From: a virus
Reading direction: 5' to 3' (one strand)
Length of the DNA stretch: 64,000 bases
IMG/VR virus record: IMGVR_UViG_3300036790_000219
Location: 1 to 64,000 of that record
The notes beneath the pieces are model-generated. The model was not told where the DNA came from and searched no databases. It saw only the letters and a program-made list of their open reading frames with translations. Position 1 is the stretch's first letter. Each line of letters starts with the position of its first letter. Both the position numbers and the translations under genes were made by a program. Of this stretch, positions 12,053 through 20,009 are shown piece by piece.

Positions 12053-13183
12053 ATGCCTATGATTATGAACCTGACCGAGAAGCTGTCCCAACGTACAGCT
12101 ATTCAACATATTGCACGTACAGATTGGACTTGGGGGAATGATTCTCCTTTTGTTGTTGAACTGGATCCCACAGCAGCTTGTGATTTGGCTTGTCCTGGTT
12201 GTATTAGCGAAGACCTGATCGCATTGGGTAACCGTTTTTCCGATGAGCGGCTTATGGGGCTTGGCCAAGAGTTTTTGGACTGCGGAGTGAAGGCTGTAAT
12301 CCTTATTGGTGGTGGTGAGCCTTTAGCGCATAGGAAGATTGGGGAGTTTATTGAGTTGCTGGGTAGTAATGGGGTTCACATAGGGATCACCACAAATGGT
12401 AGCTTCATTGATCGGTATTTAGAGCCTATCTCAATGTATTCAAAGTGGACACGGGTTTCGATGGATGCTGCCACGGACCGTTTGTTTAGTGTTCTGCGTC
12501 CGAGGAAGGGTGGTGGTGGAAGTAAGTTCACGAAGATTGTAAGCAACATGCGACTTTTAGCTGGGGTGAAAAAGGGTACCCTCGGCTACTCATTTTTGAT
12601 CCAGACTGCTGCCGACGATCCTAGGGTACAAAGTAATATTTGTGAGATTTATGAAGCAGCTGTCTTAGCCAGAGATATTGGTTGTGACTATTTTGAGGTT
12701 AAACCATCGTATCAATTTCGTGGCGGGGTGGAGCATGCTTTGGTGAAGCATTCTCAGGATTTGATGCAGGAAGCGGTTAGAGAGATAGCAAGGTTGGATG
12801 AATTGGAGACGGCTAGCTTTAAGATCATCCACGCGATTAATTTGAAGCCTTCTCTTGATGGTGTTGGTAGTTCGCAGTCGAAGGAATATAAACAATGCCC
12901 TTCAACGCACTTGAGGACAACGGTTACTCCTTCCGGGGTGTTTGTTTGCCCATATTGGCGTGGCAAAGAGCGAATGCGGGTGGGGGACGTAAATCACCAA
13001 AGTTTTAAGGAGATGTGGGAAGGTGCTCAGCGAGAGCAGGTTATGGCGCGGCTTGATGTTTCTAAGGATTGCACATTCCATTGTTTACGACACGCCACGA
13101 ATCTGACGGCGATAGATATAAAGCAGAAATTAAATGCGGGAGAGATAGTCCCCGTGGTTGAGGAGTTTGATCGTTTTATTTGA
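12053..13183 (+). CDS. Radical SAM enzyme with SPASM-like tail
   Basis: 376 aa from ATG 12053, one base after the amidoligase stop, with GGGAAAG upstream; an earlier in-frame ATG would overlap the amidoligase by 155 bases. C-D-L-A-C-P-G-C is the CxxxCxxC cluster site, and G-G-G-E-P-L follows. The C-terminal Cys set (C-P-S, V-C-P-Y, C-T-F-H-C) suggests a second Fe-S cluster of the SPASM type. In phages M6 and ViI a radical SAM isomerase turns an N-linked aminoacyl thymidine into a C-linked one. Same role proposed here. Confidence 0.85.
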   Translation: MPMIMNLTEKLSQRTAIQHIARTDWTWGNDSPFVVELDPTAACDLACPGCISEDLIALGNRFSDERLMGLGQEFLDCGVKAVILIGGGEPLAHRKIGEFIELLGSNGVHIGITTNGSFIDRYLEPISMYSKWTRVSMDAATDRLFSVLRPRKGGGGSKFTKIVSNMRLLAGVKKGTLGYSFLIQTAADDPRVQSNICEIYEAAVLARDIGCDYFEVKPSYQFRGGVEHALVKHSQDLMQEAVREIARLDELETASFKIIHAINLKPSLDGVGSSQSKEYKQCPSTHLRTTVTPSGVFVCPYWRGKERMRVGDVNHQSFKEMWEGAQREQVMARLDVSKDCTFHCLRHATNLTAIDIKQKLNAGEIVPVVEEFDRFI

Positions 13184-13196
13184 TGGGGAGGGGTCT

Positions 13197-14024
13197 ATGC
13201 CAAGCTCAGTTGACGTTGCTGTTGTTGGTGCTGGACTTTTTGGTAGCATTATAGCGGCAGCGCTCCGAAGGGCGAAAGCGTCAGTGCTTACCATTGATCC
13301 TTATCTCCCAGAAGCTGGTAGCCCCCCGGCCGCTTGTTTGATGAAACCATCTTGGTTTTCGTCCCTCGGCAAAAGTGTCTACGAACCGTCGCTTCGTTTG
13401 CTTGATGAATTGTATGGCACCCAGAGTGTGCGCTTCCAAGTTGGTAGGCTTTTTACTGAAGTGGTTTGGTGCCCTCCTAACAAAATCTTGCAGCCTGCGG
13501 ATAAACATTATCGTGTACGGCGCATACAACGGGCGGGTTCTTATTGGGAACTGGATGTCGGCGAACAACTACCTTTATTAAAGGTGCGGCGAGTTGTTGT
13601 TGCTGCAGGTGTTTGGACACCCACATTGGTTTCCGTTGAGGGGGGTGTTACTGGGTTGGCTGGTGTGGCTTATTTGTGGCCGAGTAAAACAATTGAAAGG
13701 CCATTTGTTAAGGTGTGGGCCCCTTATCGACAGTTGGTTGCGTTTAATCGCGGGGATGGCGTATGGGTAGGGGATGGCACTTCCATCAAACGTTTTAATT
13801 GGACTGCCGAGCGGGAAGTGAATTGCTACGACCGTTGTCAGCGCGCCGTTGGTTATGAGGATAGGGGAGTCAAAAGACTATTTGGCATGCGTCCATATGT
13901 TAACCAAAAACCTTGTTATTTGAAGGAACACCATCCCGGCTTTTGGGTTGCCACGGGCGGCGCTAAGAATGGTACTTTGGCGGCAGGGTGGTGTGCTAGT
14001 GAAATAGTTAATGCTTGGGGATAG
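13197..14024 (+). CDS. FAD-dependent oxidoreductase/lyase of DNA hypermodification
   Basis: 275 aa from ATG 13197, preceded by GGGGAGGGG. The N-terminal Rossmann motif V-V-G-A-G-L-F-G-S binds FAD, followed by a D-amino-acid-oxidase-like fold ending A-T-G-G-A-K-N-G-T-L-A. Flavin enzymes in this pathway cleave a glycine adduct on thymidine to leave 5-aminomethyl-dU. Having both this and a radical SAM enzyme implies a branched or sequential pathway. It is shorter than cellular DAO enzymes. Confidence 0.8.
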   Translation: MPSSVDVAVVGAGLFGSIIAAALRRAKASVLTIDPYLPEAGSPPAACLMKPSWFSSLGKSVYEPSLRLLDELYGTQSVRFQVGRLFTEVVWCPPNKILQPADKHYRVRRIQRAGSYWELDVGEQLPLLKVRRVVVAAGVWTPTLVSVEGGVTGLAGVAYLWPSKTIERPFVKVWAPYRQLVAFNRGDGVWVGDGTSIKRFNWTAEREVNCYDRCQRAVGYEDRGVKRLFGMRPYVNQKPCYLKEHHPGFWVATGGAKNGTLAAGWCASEIVNAWG

Positions 14025-14028
14025 GGGA

Positions 14029-14901
14029 ATGCCTCAAAAGTTACTTTTCCCAAAACGAGCTTCCCAACGGTATGAGTTGCAGAGTGTGGAGCGGTTTGGT
14101 GACGCATTATTGCGGACTAATGATTTAGACCCGGTTTACGTGGCCTTATGGGGCGCAAAGTTGAAGCCTGATCAGCTGAAGCGCCTCTTGCTGGTCTATT
14201 GGTGCTTTTACCACTTAGGGGTAGCAGCGGCGCTTAGTGAGTTGAAGGGTAACGAATTTTGGAGGGTGCTTCGAATTGCCGCCATTAACGAACAATCCCC
14301 TTATTTGGTGGACCTGTTGTGGCCAATTGGGCGTTGGCCTCGCAGTGCGGAACGCCGGTATTTCCGTGGTGCAAAATGTGTGGCCACTATTGATTGGTTG
14401 TGTGTGCGTGAACGTAGCCCAGAAAATTTGGTAGATCAATTGTTGGAAGCTGGAATTGGACGTAGTAATATTTTAGCAGCAGAAACAATAATGCAGCGGA
14501 TTCAGGAGTGGCCACTATTTGGTCCTTGGATAGCCTTCAAAGCAGCGGACATGGTAGAGCGGTTGTTTGCTATGTCCGTTGTGTTTCCAGAGAATTTGAC
14601 ACTGATTTATAAAGAACCGCGTAGTGCTCTGGATTTATTAGTGGGGGACCCCTTCAAAAATATGAGGCGTCTTGCTGTACATTTTGGTCAACAGCTTGCA
14701 CCACCTAGGTATGAGCGCCCTTGTGGCATAACGGAGTGCGAGACGGTGCTTTGTAAATGGAAGTCCTTTGTTAATGGTCATTACTGGGTTGGTAAGGATA
14801 TTTCCGAGATTCGAACTGGGCTAGGGAGTTGGGGTAAAACAGCTGACTTACTTCTACGACACACTCCTATAAGTTTGACACAGGAATCCCGCCCGGTATG
14901 A
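14029..14901 (+). CDS. aGPT-pyrophosphorylase-like amino-acid:DNA transferase
   Basis: 290 aa from ATG 14029 (GGGGATAGGGG upstream). The layout (L-L-V-Y-W-C-F-Y-H-L-G-V-A-A, R-Y-F-R-G, G-P-W-I-A-F-K-A-A-D-M-V-E-R, C-E-T-V-L-C-K-W-K) fits the alpha-glutamyl/putrescinyl-thymine pyrophosphorylase family 1, known in phage M6 type systems as the enzyme that displaces pyrophosphate from modified thymidine with an amino acid. The fold is DNA-glycosylase-like and helical. Called from pattern memory and context: flavin enzyme upstream, kinase downstream. Confidence 0.65.
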   Translation: MPQKLLFPKRASQRYELQSVERFGDALLRTNDLDPVYVALWGAKLKPDQLKRLLLVYWCFYHLGVAAALSELKGNEFWRVLRIAAINEQSPYLVDLLWPIGRWPRSAERRYFRGAKCVATIDWLCVRERSPENLVDQLLEAGIGRSNILAAETIMQRIQEWPLFGPWIAFKAADMVERLFAMSVVFPENLTLIYKEPRSALDLLVGDPFKNMRRLAVHFGQQLAPPRYERPCGITECETVLCKWKSFVNGHYWVGKDISEIRTGLGSWGKTADLLLRHTPISLTQESRPV

Positions 14902-14921
14902 TCAAAGTGGAGAAGGAATAA

Positions 14922-14966
14922 ATGCAGTTTTTATTGGTACTGGGTTGCATCCTAGAAAAGCTATGA
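14922..14966 (+). CDS. 14-residue leader peptide coupled to kinase
   Basis: ATG with GGAGAAGGA upstream encodes MQFLLVLGCILEKL and stops at TGA 14964-14966, overlapping the kinase ATG (14963) as ATGA. The kinase start has no ribosome site of its own, so translation may depend on this leader. Could be chance, but the strong site and exact overlap argue otherwise. Confidence 0.4.
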   Translation: MQFLLVLGCILEKL

Positions 14967-15526
14967 TTATCTCTCTTCGTGGTACCAACTCTTCGGGGAA
15001 GTCCACGGTCGTTCGTGGAATTATGGAACGGTTTCGCCCTGTACCACTTTATGGTGTGCTGGGCTTCAAGAAACCAGAAGCTTATCGGCTAGAATTACTG
15101 AAAAAGGGTAAGCCGCTTTACATTTTGGGGCCTTATGTTGTGCCCACGGGTGGTGCGGACCAGGTTACGACGAAAGGTATTGACGTCCTAATTGCTCTTG
15201 CTGAGAAGTACCACCAGAAAGGACACGTATTGGCTGAGGGTATTCTTATCAGTAACAATTATGGGTCGTTTGGTGAGTGGCTTCATAAATATAAAGAGGA
15301 AGTTATTGTTGTTTTTATGGACACTCCCCTTGCAGTATGTTTGGAGAGTGTAAAGCGCCGTCAAGTGGAAGCCGGTCGGGGTGAGAAGGAAGTTATACAT
15401 CTTGAGGGGCACTATAAGCGGGTACTCAGCACGCGCAAGACGATGGAAGGTATGGACTTTCGAACGGAGGATGTGTCCTGGGACAACGGAGTGGAGAAGA
15501 TACTATCATGGTTGACCAAAGAATAG
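14963..15526 (+). CDS. P-loop kinase of thymidine hypermodification
   Basis: 187 aa. Walker A is L-R-G-T-N-S-S-G-K-S-T right at the N-terminus, close to the GTNxxGKS form of nucleotide and 5-hmdU-pathway kinases. A lid-like segment (S-V-K-R-R-Q-V-E-A-G-R-G) follows near 135. In hypermodifying phages such kinases build the 5-phosphomethyl or diphosphate group on DNA that the amino acid displaces. An ATG 18 bases upstream is in frame, but ATG 14963 is coupled to the leader peptide. The next gene starts 19 bases before its stop. Confidence 0.8.
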   Translation: MIISLRGTNSSGKSTVVRGIMERFRPVPLYGVLGFKKPEAYRLELLKKGKPLYILGPYVVPTGGADQVTTKGIDVLIALAEKYHQKGHVLAEGILISNNYGSFGEWLHKYKEEVIVVFMDTPLAVCLESVKRRQVEAGRGEKEVIHLEGHYKRVLSTRKTMEGMDFRTEDVSWDNGVEKILSWLTKE

Positions 15527-15780
15527 TTACTGGTGCCCGCTGTGTTTGGTGGGGTTCGATCAATACCGTTGCAAGCTGTGGTGGTCTTCCGTGTTGCCCA
15601 CACTGTGGTTCTATGCTCTTCGAGTTTCCTTCGGAAGCAGACTGGTTTGTTGCCGTTGATGCACATGAAAAGGCGGGCAACCCCGGCTACCGAAAAGTAA
15701 TAGAGTGGATGCGGGGCAAACACTATAATACCTTCCTCGAAGCGAAGGCCCAGTACTTGGCGGAGCAGGAGAAAAAGTAG
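15508..15780 (+). CDS. Small Cys-containing protein of modification cluster
   Basis: 90 aa. C-C-P-H-C-G at residues 28-33 with C-V-W-W-G and C-G-G-L-P nearby suggests a zinc knuckle. The rest is helical and charged (W-M-R-G-K-H-Y-N-T-F-L-E-A). Start overlaps the kinase stop; its own stop overlaps the next GTG. I recall similar small proteins beside hypermodification kinases but cannot name a function. Confidence 0.65.
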   Translation: MVDQRIVTGARCVWWGSINTVASCGGLPCCPHCGSMLFEFPSEADWFVAVDAHEKAGNPGYRKVIEWMRGKHYNTFLEAKAQYLAEQEKK

Positions 15781-16682
15781 TGGTCAGTATCCGCCCACTT
15801 CTGTCTTTCGTTAAAGAGCGGGAAGCTATCCGGCTCAAGAAGCTTGAGGGTCTCCCAGCGCCGTGGACGAAGGACCAGATTTTTCAGATTTATCGTTTCT
15901 GCAACATTCGTCGGGCTGATGATCGCGTTAGTGCCTGGTTGATTAAGCATGTTTTGACTGAGAAGAATGTAGAGTACGATCTGCGGTCGTTTCTAATGTT
16001 CTCGGCTTGGTGTCGGTGGGTAAATTGGCCTCCGACGATCGCTGCTGTGATGAAAGAAGGCTTCTATCCCAAGAAGCGAATTGATTGGCAGAAGCTCGGC
16101 CGCTTTGTGGATAAAATAAAGGGTAAGAAGTGGACCGGTGCTTATATGATCGTTGCACCGCGCAAGGTGAAGCAGAAGAAAGGGGTGTTCGTTGCCCGTA
16201 CTGTGATTCAGAAGTCATTTGGGGGTGTTCTGCCTTCGCTGATCGAATTATTAGAGGGGGGTGTACCAAGCTTTGAGGTTGGGCCACATCAGGCGACGCG
16301 TGAGCAGGTTTGGGCTTTGTTAAAAACTCGCAACTTCTTTGGTGGGTTTATGGCTGGGCAGATCGTAGCGGATTGGGGGTATACTTCACTGCTTCGTCAC
16401 GCGCCGGATGCCAATACTTGGGCTGCACCGGGGCCAGGCTCTAGTCGGGGCTTCAACCGATTATTGGGTCTTCCAATTAAGACTAAGATTGATCCTGAGC
16501 TCTGGAAAGCTAAGTTACCGGAATGGCGAGAGAAGGTAATCAAGCTTCTCGGCTCAGAGTATGCAGATTTGACAGCGATGGACGTTCAGAACCAGCTTTG
16601 TGAATTGGATAAGTACCTTAGGGTCAAAACTGGTGCGGGACGTCCGCGAGCAAAGTACAGACCGGAGACAGCTTATGCTTAA
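15780..16682 (+). CDS. 5-hmdU DNA kinase-like (aGPT-PPlase family 2)
   Basis: 300 aa from GTG 15780, overlapping the previous stop. The motif I-Y-R-F-C-N-I-R-R-A-D-D-R-V at about residues 37-50 is the signature I associate with the helical 5-hmdU kinase / aGPT pyrophosphorylase family 2. Later G-F-M-A-G-Q-I-V-A-D-W and P-G-S-S-R-G-F-N-R are also typical. In characterised phages it phosphorylates 5-hydroxymethyl-dU in DNA to prime amino-acid attachment. Family call fairly confident; exact reaction inferred. Confidence 0.75.
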   Translation: MVSIRPLLSFVKEREAIRLKKLEGLPAPWTKDQIFQIYRFCNIRRADDRVSAWLIKHVLTEKNVEYDLRSFLMFSAWCRWVNWPPTIAAVMKEGFYPKKRIDWQKLGRFVDKIKGKKWTGAYMIVAPRKVKQKKGVFVARTVIQKSFGGVLPSLIELLEGGVPSFEVGPHQATREQVWALLKTRNFFGGFMAGQIVADWGYTSLLRHAPDANTWAAPGPGSSRGFNRLLGLPIKTKIDPELWKAKLPEWREKVIKLLGSEYADLTAMDVQNQLCELDKYLRVKTGAGRPRAKYRPETAYA

Positions 16683-17121
16683 TCCAATCCAAACGAAAAA
16701 CCGTCCAAGTTTGCTGGATTTGCGTGCGCTTAGTGATCGAGCCCTTGTAGCTGGTTTCTTTGAGGAGCGTAGTTGGCGCTCCTTGTACGAACGCATAATC
16801 CTGGAAAGAATGCAAGAGGATGGGTACTACAATTTCTACCAGTGGGTTTGGGATACCCCTTCTTCAAAGAAGATTTCTAGTAAGCAACCCCCAATTCCAA
16901 GAACAGCATTGGGAATGCAGTTGGGTTCAGAGCTACGCGCTATTTTTGAGAGTGGGTGTAAATTCGAAGATGTTAGGGACTCAGAAAGGGTGAGAGAGTT
17001 TTGTTCACCAGACGGAAATGTCTATCATCTTACTGAGCGGGAATTAACGCAACGCCAGAAAGGAATGCTTGGGCTGATTCGGGATCGTAGTAGGCGTTGG
17101 ATTCAAAAGCACAGTAGGTAG
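16675..17121 (+). CDS. Hypothetical protein in modification cluster
   Basis: 148 aa from ATG 16675, which overlaps the previous stop by 8 bases. Mostly helical and basic at the C-terminus (R-S-R-R-W-I-Q-K-H-S-R). The central segment Y-Y-N-F-Y-Q-W-V-W-D-T-P is aromatic. No family recognised. Tight packing between the 5-hmdU kinase-like gene and thymidylate synthase suggests a role in base modification. Confidence 0.65.
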   Translation: MLNPIQTKNRPSLLDLRALSDRALVAGFFEERSWRSLYERIILERMQEDGYYNFYQWVWDTPSSKKISSKQPPIPRTALGMQLGSELRAIFESGCKFEDVRDSERVREFCSPDGNVYHLTERELTQRQKGMLGLIRDRSRRWIQKHSR

Positions 17122-17124
17122 AAA

Positions 17125-18189
17125 ATGCGTGTAATCTATGCTGACAACGTCAACGATGCTTTCTATCATGGGGTGAACGCTCTCATTCGAGACGGCGTTC
17201 GCCAGAGCTCTCGGGCTGGTTATGTGCTTGTAATGCCCTATCCAGTTTGTACGACGTACGCTTTCCCAGAGAAGCGCGTACTTTTCCATGCTAAGCGCGA
17301 TGCCAATCCGTTCTTCCATTTATTTGAGGCGTTATGGATGTTGGCTGGACAAAAGCATGGGGCTTGGCTTGACCAGTTTGTCCATGACTTTTCTGAACGC
17401 TTTGCTGAGGAGAACGGGGATATTCATGGAGCCTATGGTTTTCGCTGGCTTCGGCACTTTGACGTTGACGGTGGCGGGGAGGATCGGCGGCTTCCCAATC
17501 AGCTGGATACAATCGTTGAGCTTCTAAAAAAGGATCCAAACGATCGGCGCATTGTTTTGTCTATGTGGGACCCGGTGGCAGATTTGGGTGTTAGTAAGTT
17601 TGACATCCCATGTAATACTCATGTATATTTTCGAGTGCGAGAAGAAGAATTTAAGCCTGGTGGTTTCTTTGAGGAGTCGGACCATAAAACTGGGGGTCGC
17701 TTATTGGATATGACGGTTTGCTGCCGTTCAAATGATGCTGTGTGGGGTGCCTACGGTGCGAATGCCGTACACTTTTCGATCTTGCAGGAATATCTGGCCG
17801 CTCGGATCGGTGTCCAAATTGGGACTTACTACCAATTTAGCAACAACTTCCACATATATTCGGACATGGTAGATAAGCTAAGCCCTTTGGAGCCGGAGAA
17901 CCGTGACTTCTACTCTACTGGCACGGCAACGCGGATTGTGACTGTACCAGAAGACTTCGATGCGGAATTGGCGCTCTTTATGGGTGGGCATCCGCTACGG
18001 TGGACCTATTCTTACCGCAACGAATTCTTCCCTAAGGTGACATTGCCACTTCTTGAGGCACATGGCTTGTGGAAGCAGAAGCTGCGGAAGGAAGCACACG
18101 CGACTTTGCAGAAGCTTCCCTTCGGTTCGGATTGGCGGTTTGCAGCAGAACGTTGGATGCTGCGTCGTATGCATAAAGTGGGAGAGTGA
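17125..18189 (+). CDS. Thymidylate synthase-type dUMP hydroxymethyltransferase
   Basis: 354 aa. ThyA fold: catalytic Cys in F-D-I-P-C-N-T-H, then M-T-V-C-C-R-S-N-D-A-V-W-G-A-Y-G-A-N-A-V-H-F. The Asn in G-A-N-A aligns with the uracil-reading Asn of ThyA (dCMP enzymes have Asp), so the substrate is probably dUMP. Phage enzymes of this form make 5-hydroxymethyl-dUMP rather than dTMP. Together with the neighbouring kinase and transferase genes this points to hmdU-containing DNA. dTMP synthesis cannot be excluded. Confidence 0.85.
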   Translation: MRVIYADNVNDAFYHGVNALIRDGVRQSSRAGYVLVMPYPVCTTYAFPEKRVLFHAKRDANPFFHLFEALWMLAGQKHGAWLDQFVHDFSERFAEENGDIHGAYGFRWLRHFDVDGGGEDRRLPNQLDTIVELLKKDPNDRRIVLSMWDPVADLGVSKFDIPCNTHVYFRVREEEFKPGGFFEESDHKTGGRLLDMTVCCRSNDAVWGAYGANAVHFSILQEYLAARIGVQIGTYYQFSNNFHIYSDMVDKLSPLEPENRDFYSTGTATRIVTVPEDFDAELALFMGGHPLRWTYSYRNEFFPKVTLPLLEAHGLWKQKLRKEAHATLQKLPFGSDWRFAAERWMLRRMHKVGE

Positions 18190-18192
18190 TGA

Positions 18193-18669
18193 GTGACTAC
18201 TGAGAATCCTGCGACAGTTGAAGGGTTGAAGGCAAATGCGTACCAGTTTGGGGGTACTCATTATCAGACTGCGTATCAGCATTGGGATCTTGTTCTACGT
18301 TGCGGTCTTGGTTATCTAGAAGGGTGCGCAACGAAGTATGTGGCCCGGTGGCGTAAGACTGGTGTCAAAGGTGAGACGGATCTTCATAAGGCGGCCCACT
18401 ATGTGCAGAAGTTGTTAGAGAATACTCTTGGACAACGCCAACGACTTCCGCAGCGGTGGTTGCGCCAGGAACTTTCTAGGTTCCTTGCCCTCAACGGGAT
18501 CCAAGGTGATGATTTAGCGATTCTGACGGCTATTGTAACTTGGGAGACGGAGCATGATCTTCAAACTGCCCTAAGTTTGATTGAGTACTTACTAACCGAG
18601 AACTTTCCAAAAGCGGTTCCTCTCGAAGATAGCAATAAGCATGCTGAACGGGCGGTAGCTAAAAAATGA
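18193..18669 (+). CDS. DUF3310-type protein
   Basis: 158 aa from GTG 18193 with GGAGAG just upstream, four bases after the previous stop. Residues 15-75 (Y-Q-F-G-G-T-H-Y, W-D-L-V-L-R-C-G-L-G-Y-L-E-G-C-A-T-K-Y-V-A-R-W-R) match the DUF3310 family of phage proteins, often annotated as nucleotide-kinase-like without proof. The C-terminal half is unrelated and helical. Sits between nucleotide metabolism and the sliding clamp. Confidence 0.8.
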   Translation: MTTENPATVEGLKANAYQFGGTHYQTAYQHWDLVLRCGLGYLEGCATKYVARWRKTGVKGETDLHKAAHYVQKLLENTLGQRQRLPQRWLRQELSRFLALNGIQGDDLAILTAIVTWETEHDLQTALSLIEYLLTENFPKAVPLEDSNKHAERAVAKK

Positions 18670-19760
18670 AGATTGAACGTAAGGAATTGCTGACGGCGCT
18701 TGAGCCTCTAAAGCCTGCGTTGGCCGTACGATCATCCATTGCCGAACTTTCTCACGTGTGGTTCGACCGTGAGTTTGCCTACGCTTACGACAACGGCAAA
18801 GGCATTCGCGTCAAATTTGCTTGTCCGCTCAAGCTGGGTGTATCGGGGCCGCTACTTCTCGGCTTAGTTGAACAGAGTAGTGCTGATACGTTTACGCTAG
18901 AAGAGAATGATACGGCCCTCACTTTCAAATCTGGCCGGTCAAATGTCAAGTTGGTCACCCTCCCCTTCGAAGGCCGAGTCTGGCCGTATCCGGAGAAGTC
19001 TAAAGGAAAGCCCCTAGCTACGATCAAGGTATCGGAAGGCTTCCTTGCGGCGCTTAAGCGAGTGCTCTCGTTGCGCCCAGTTATTCAGAAGCGAATGGAA
19101 CATCACAGCGTTTGTGTCTACCCTATTGGGAAGAGCGGTGAGGAAATGGATCTGTTTACAACGGATTCCGTTTCGCTAGCCTATATGCCCCTTGTCGAAG
19201 CTATTGGTAGTAATGCCGACGCCCTTGCCATCCCCAGAGAATTTGCCGACCAGATTTTGGCTCAATGTAAACCGGGGCAGGAACTGAATTTTTACACCGA
19301 CCACTTTGCTTTGCAAGCAAGCGAGAAGGTTTGGCTTTACTCTAATGTATTTGATACCTCGGAAATGCTTGAGTTAGGGGAAGCTGTTGACAAGTTCTCA
19401 GACAAGAAGCTGACGCCTACTTTTGATATTCCTGACGGTTTTACTGCGACGTTGGAGCGTGCAGTTCTTATGGCAGGTACTGAGGAGCCGGTCGTCTCGT
19501 TGCGGGCAACTGGGAAGACGCTGGTATTGAAAGGGCAGTTCAAGTTTGGACAATTAGATGAGGAGTTTACGCTTAGCGCCGCGTTACCCAAGGTCTCAAT
19601 TGATGTTGTCGCGAAAACGCTTCTGGCGGTTAAGGATGTTACCCGTATGATGATCTTACCTCGGAATGACCGGGAGAACGGTGCCCTTGCACTCTGTGGT
19701 AAGGACGGTTTTAGGTATATCACCGCGCCGTGGGGGATGGATAAGAAGAGTAAGGAATAA
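18666..19760 (+). CDS. dnaN: DNA polymerase sliding clamp (beta-like)
   Basis: 364 aa. Three similar lobes, each opening with strand-helix patterns as in bacterial DnaN: M-K-I-E-R-K-E-L-L-T-A-L at the start, V-S-E-G-F-L-A-A-L-K-R-V near 125 and I-P-D-G-F-T-A-T-L near 255. The length matches DnaN (about 366). It should ring DNA and tether the polymerase, loaded by the ATPase at 22737. ATG overlaps the previous TGA. Confidence 0.8.
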   Translation: MKIERKELLTALEPLKPALAVRSSIAELSHVWFDREFAYAYDNGKGIRVKFACPLKLGVSGPLLLGLVEQSSADTFTLEENDTALTFKSGRSNVKLVTLPFEGRVWPYPEKSKGKPLATIKVSEGFLAALKRVLSLRPVIQKRMEHHSVCVYPIGKSGEEMDLFTTDSVSLAYMPLVEAIGSNADALAIPREFADQILAQCKPGQELNFYTDHFALQASEKVWLYSNVFDTSEMLELGEAVDKFSDKKLTPTFDIPDGFTATLERAVLMAGTEEPVVSLRATGKTLVLKGQFKFGQLDEEFTLSAALPKVSIDVVAKTLLAVKDVTRMMILPRNDRENGALALCGKDGFRYITAPWGMDKKSKE

Positions 19761-19766
19761 ACTTTT

Positions 19767-20009
19767 ATGCATCCTCTAGCTTGGAAGAACTGCAGCGGGG
19801 GTAATAGTGGTGCGTGGAATGAGGTTCACTCTGGGGATCATGTTATTTACCTTATAGACGGTCGCAAGGGTACGTTAGATGAGTGTCTCCACGATGGAGA
19901 TGCTTTTATTACTTGGGATGACGGTTCTTTTGGTATGGTAAGGTGGTACAATCTGGCTCCTGTGTCAAGAGTGAAGACTACAGCTACTGGTTGGGAAGCT
20001 ATGTTATAA
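19767..20009 (+). CDS. Hypothetical 80-aa protein
   Basis: Contains a small beta-rich core: V-H-S-G-D-H-V-I-Y-L-I-D-G-R-K-G-T, D-A-F-I-T-W-D-D-G-S-F-G and V-R-W-Y-N-L, reminiscent of an SH3-like barrel. Its TAA shares a base with the polymerase ATG. No family recognised. Confidence 0.65.
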   Translation: MHPLAWKNCSGGNSGAWNEVHSGDHVIYLIDGRKGTLDECLHDGDAFITWDDGSFGMVRWYNLAPVSRVKTTATGWEAML

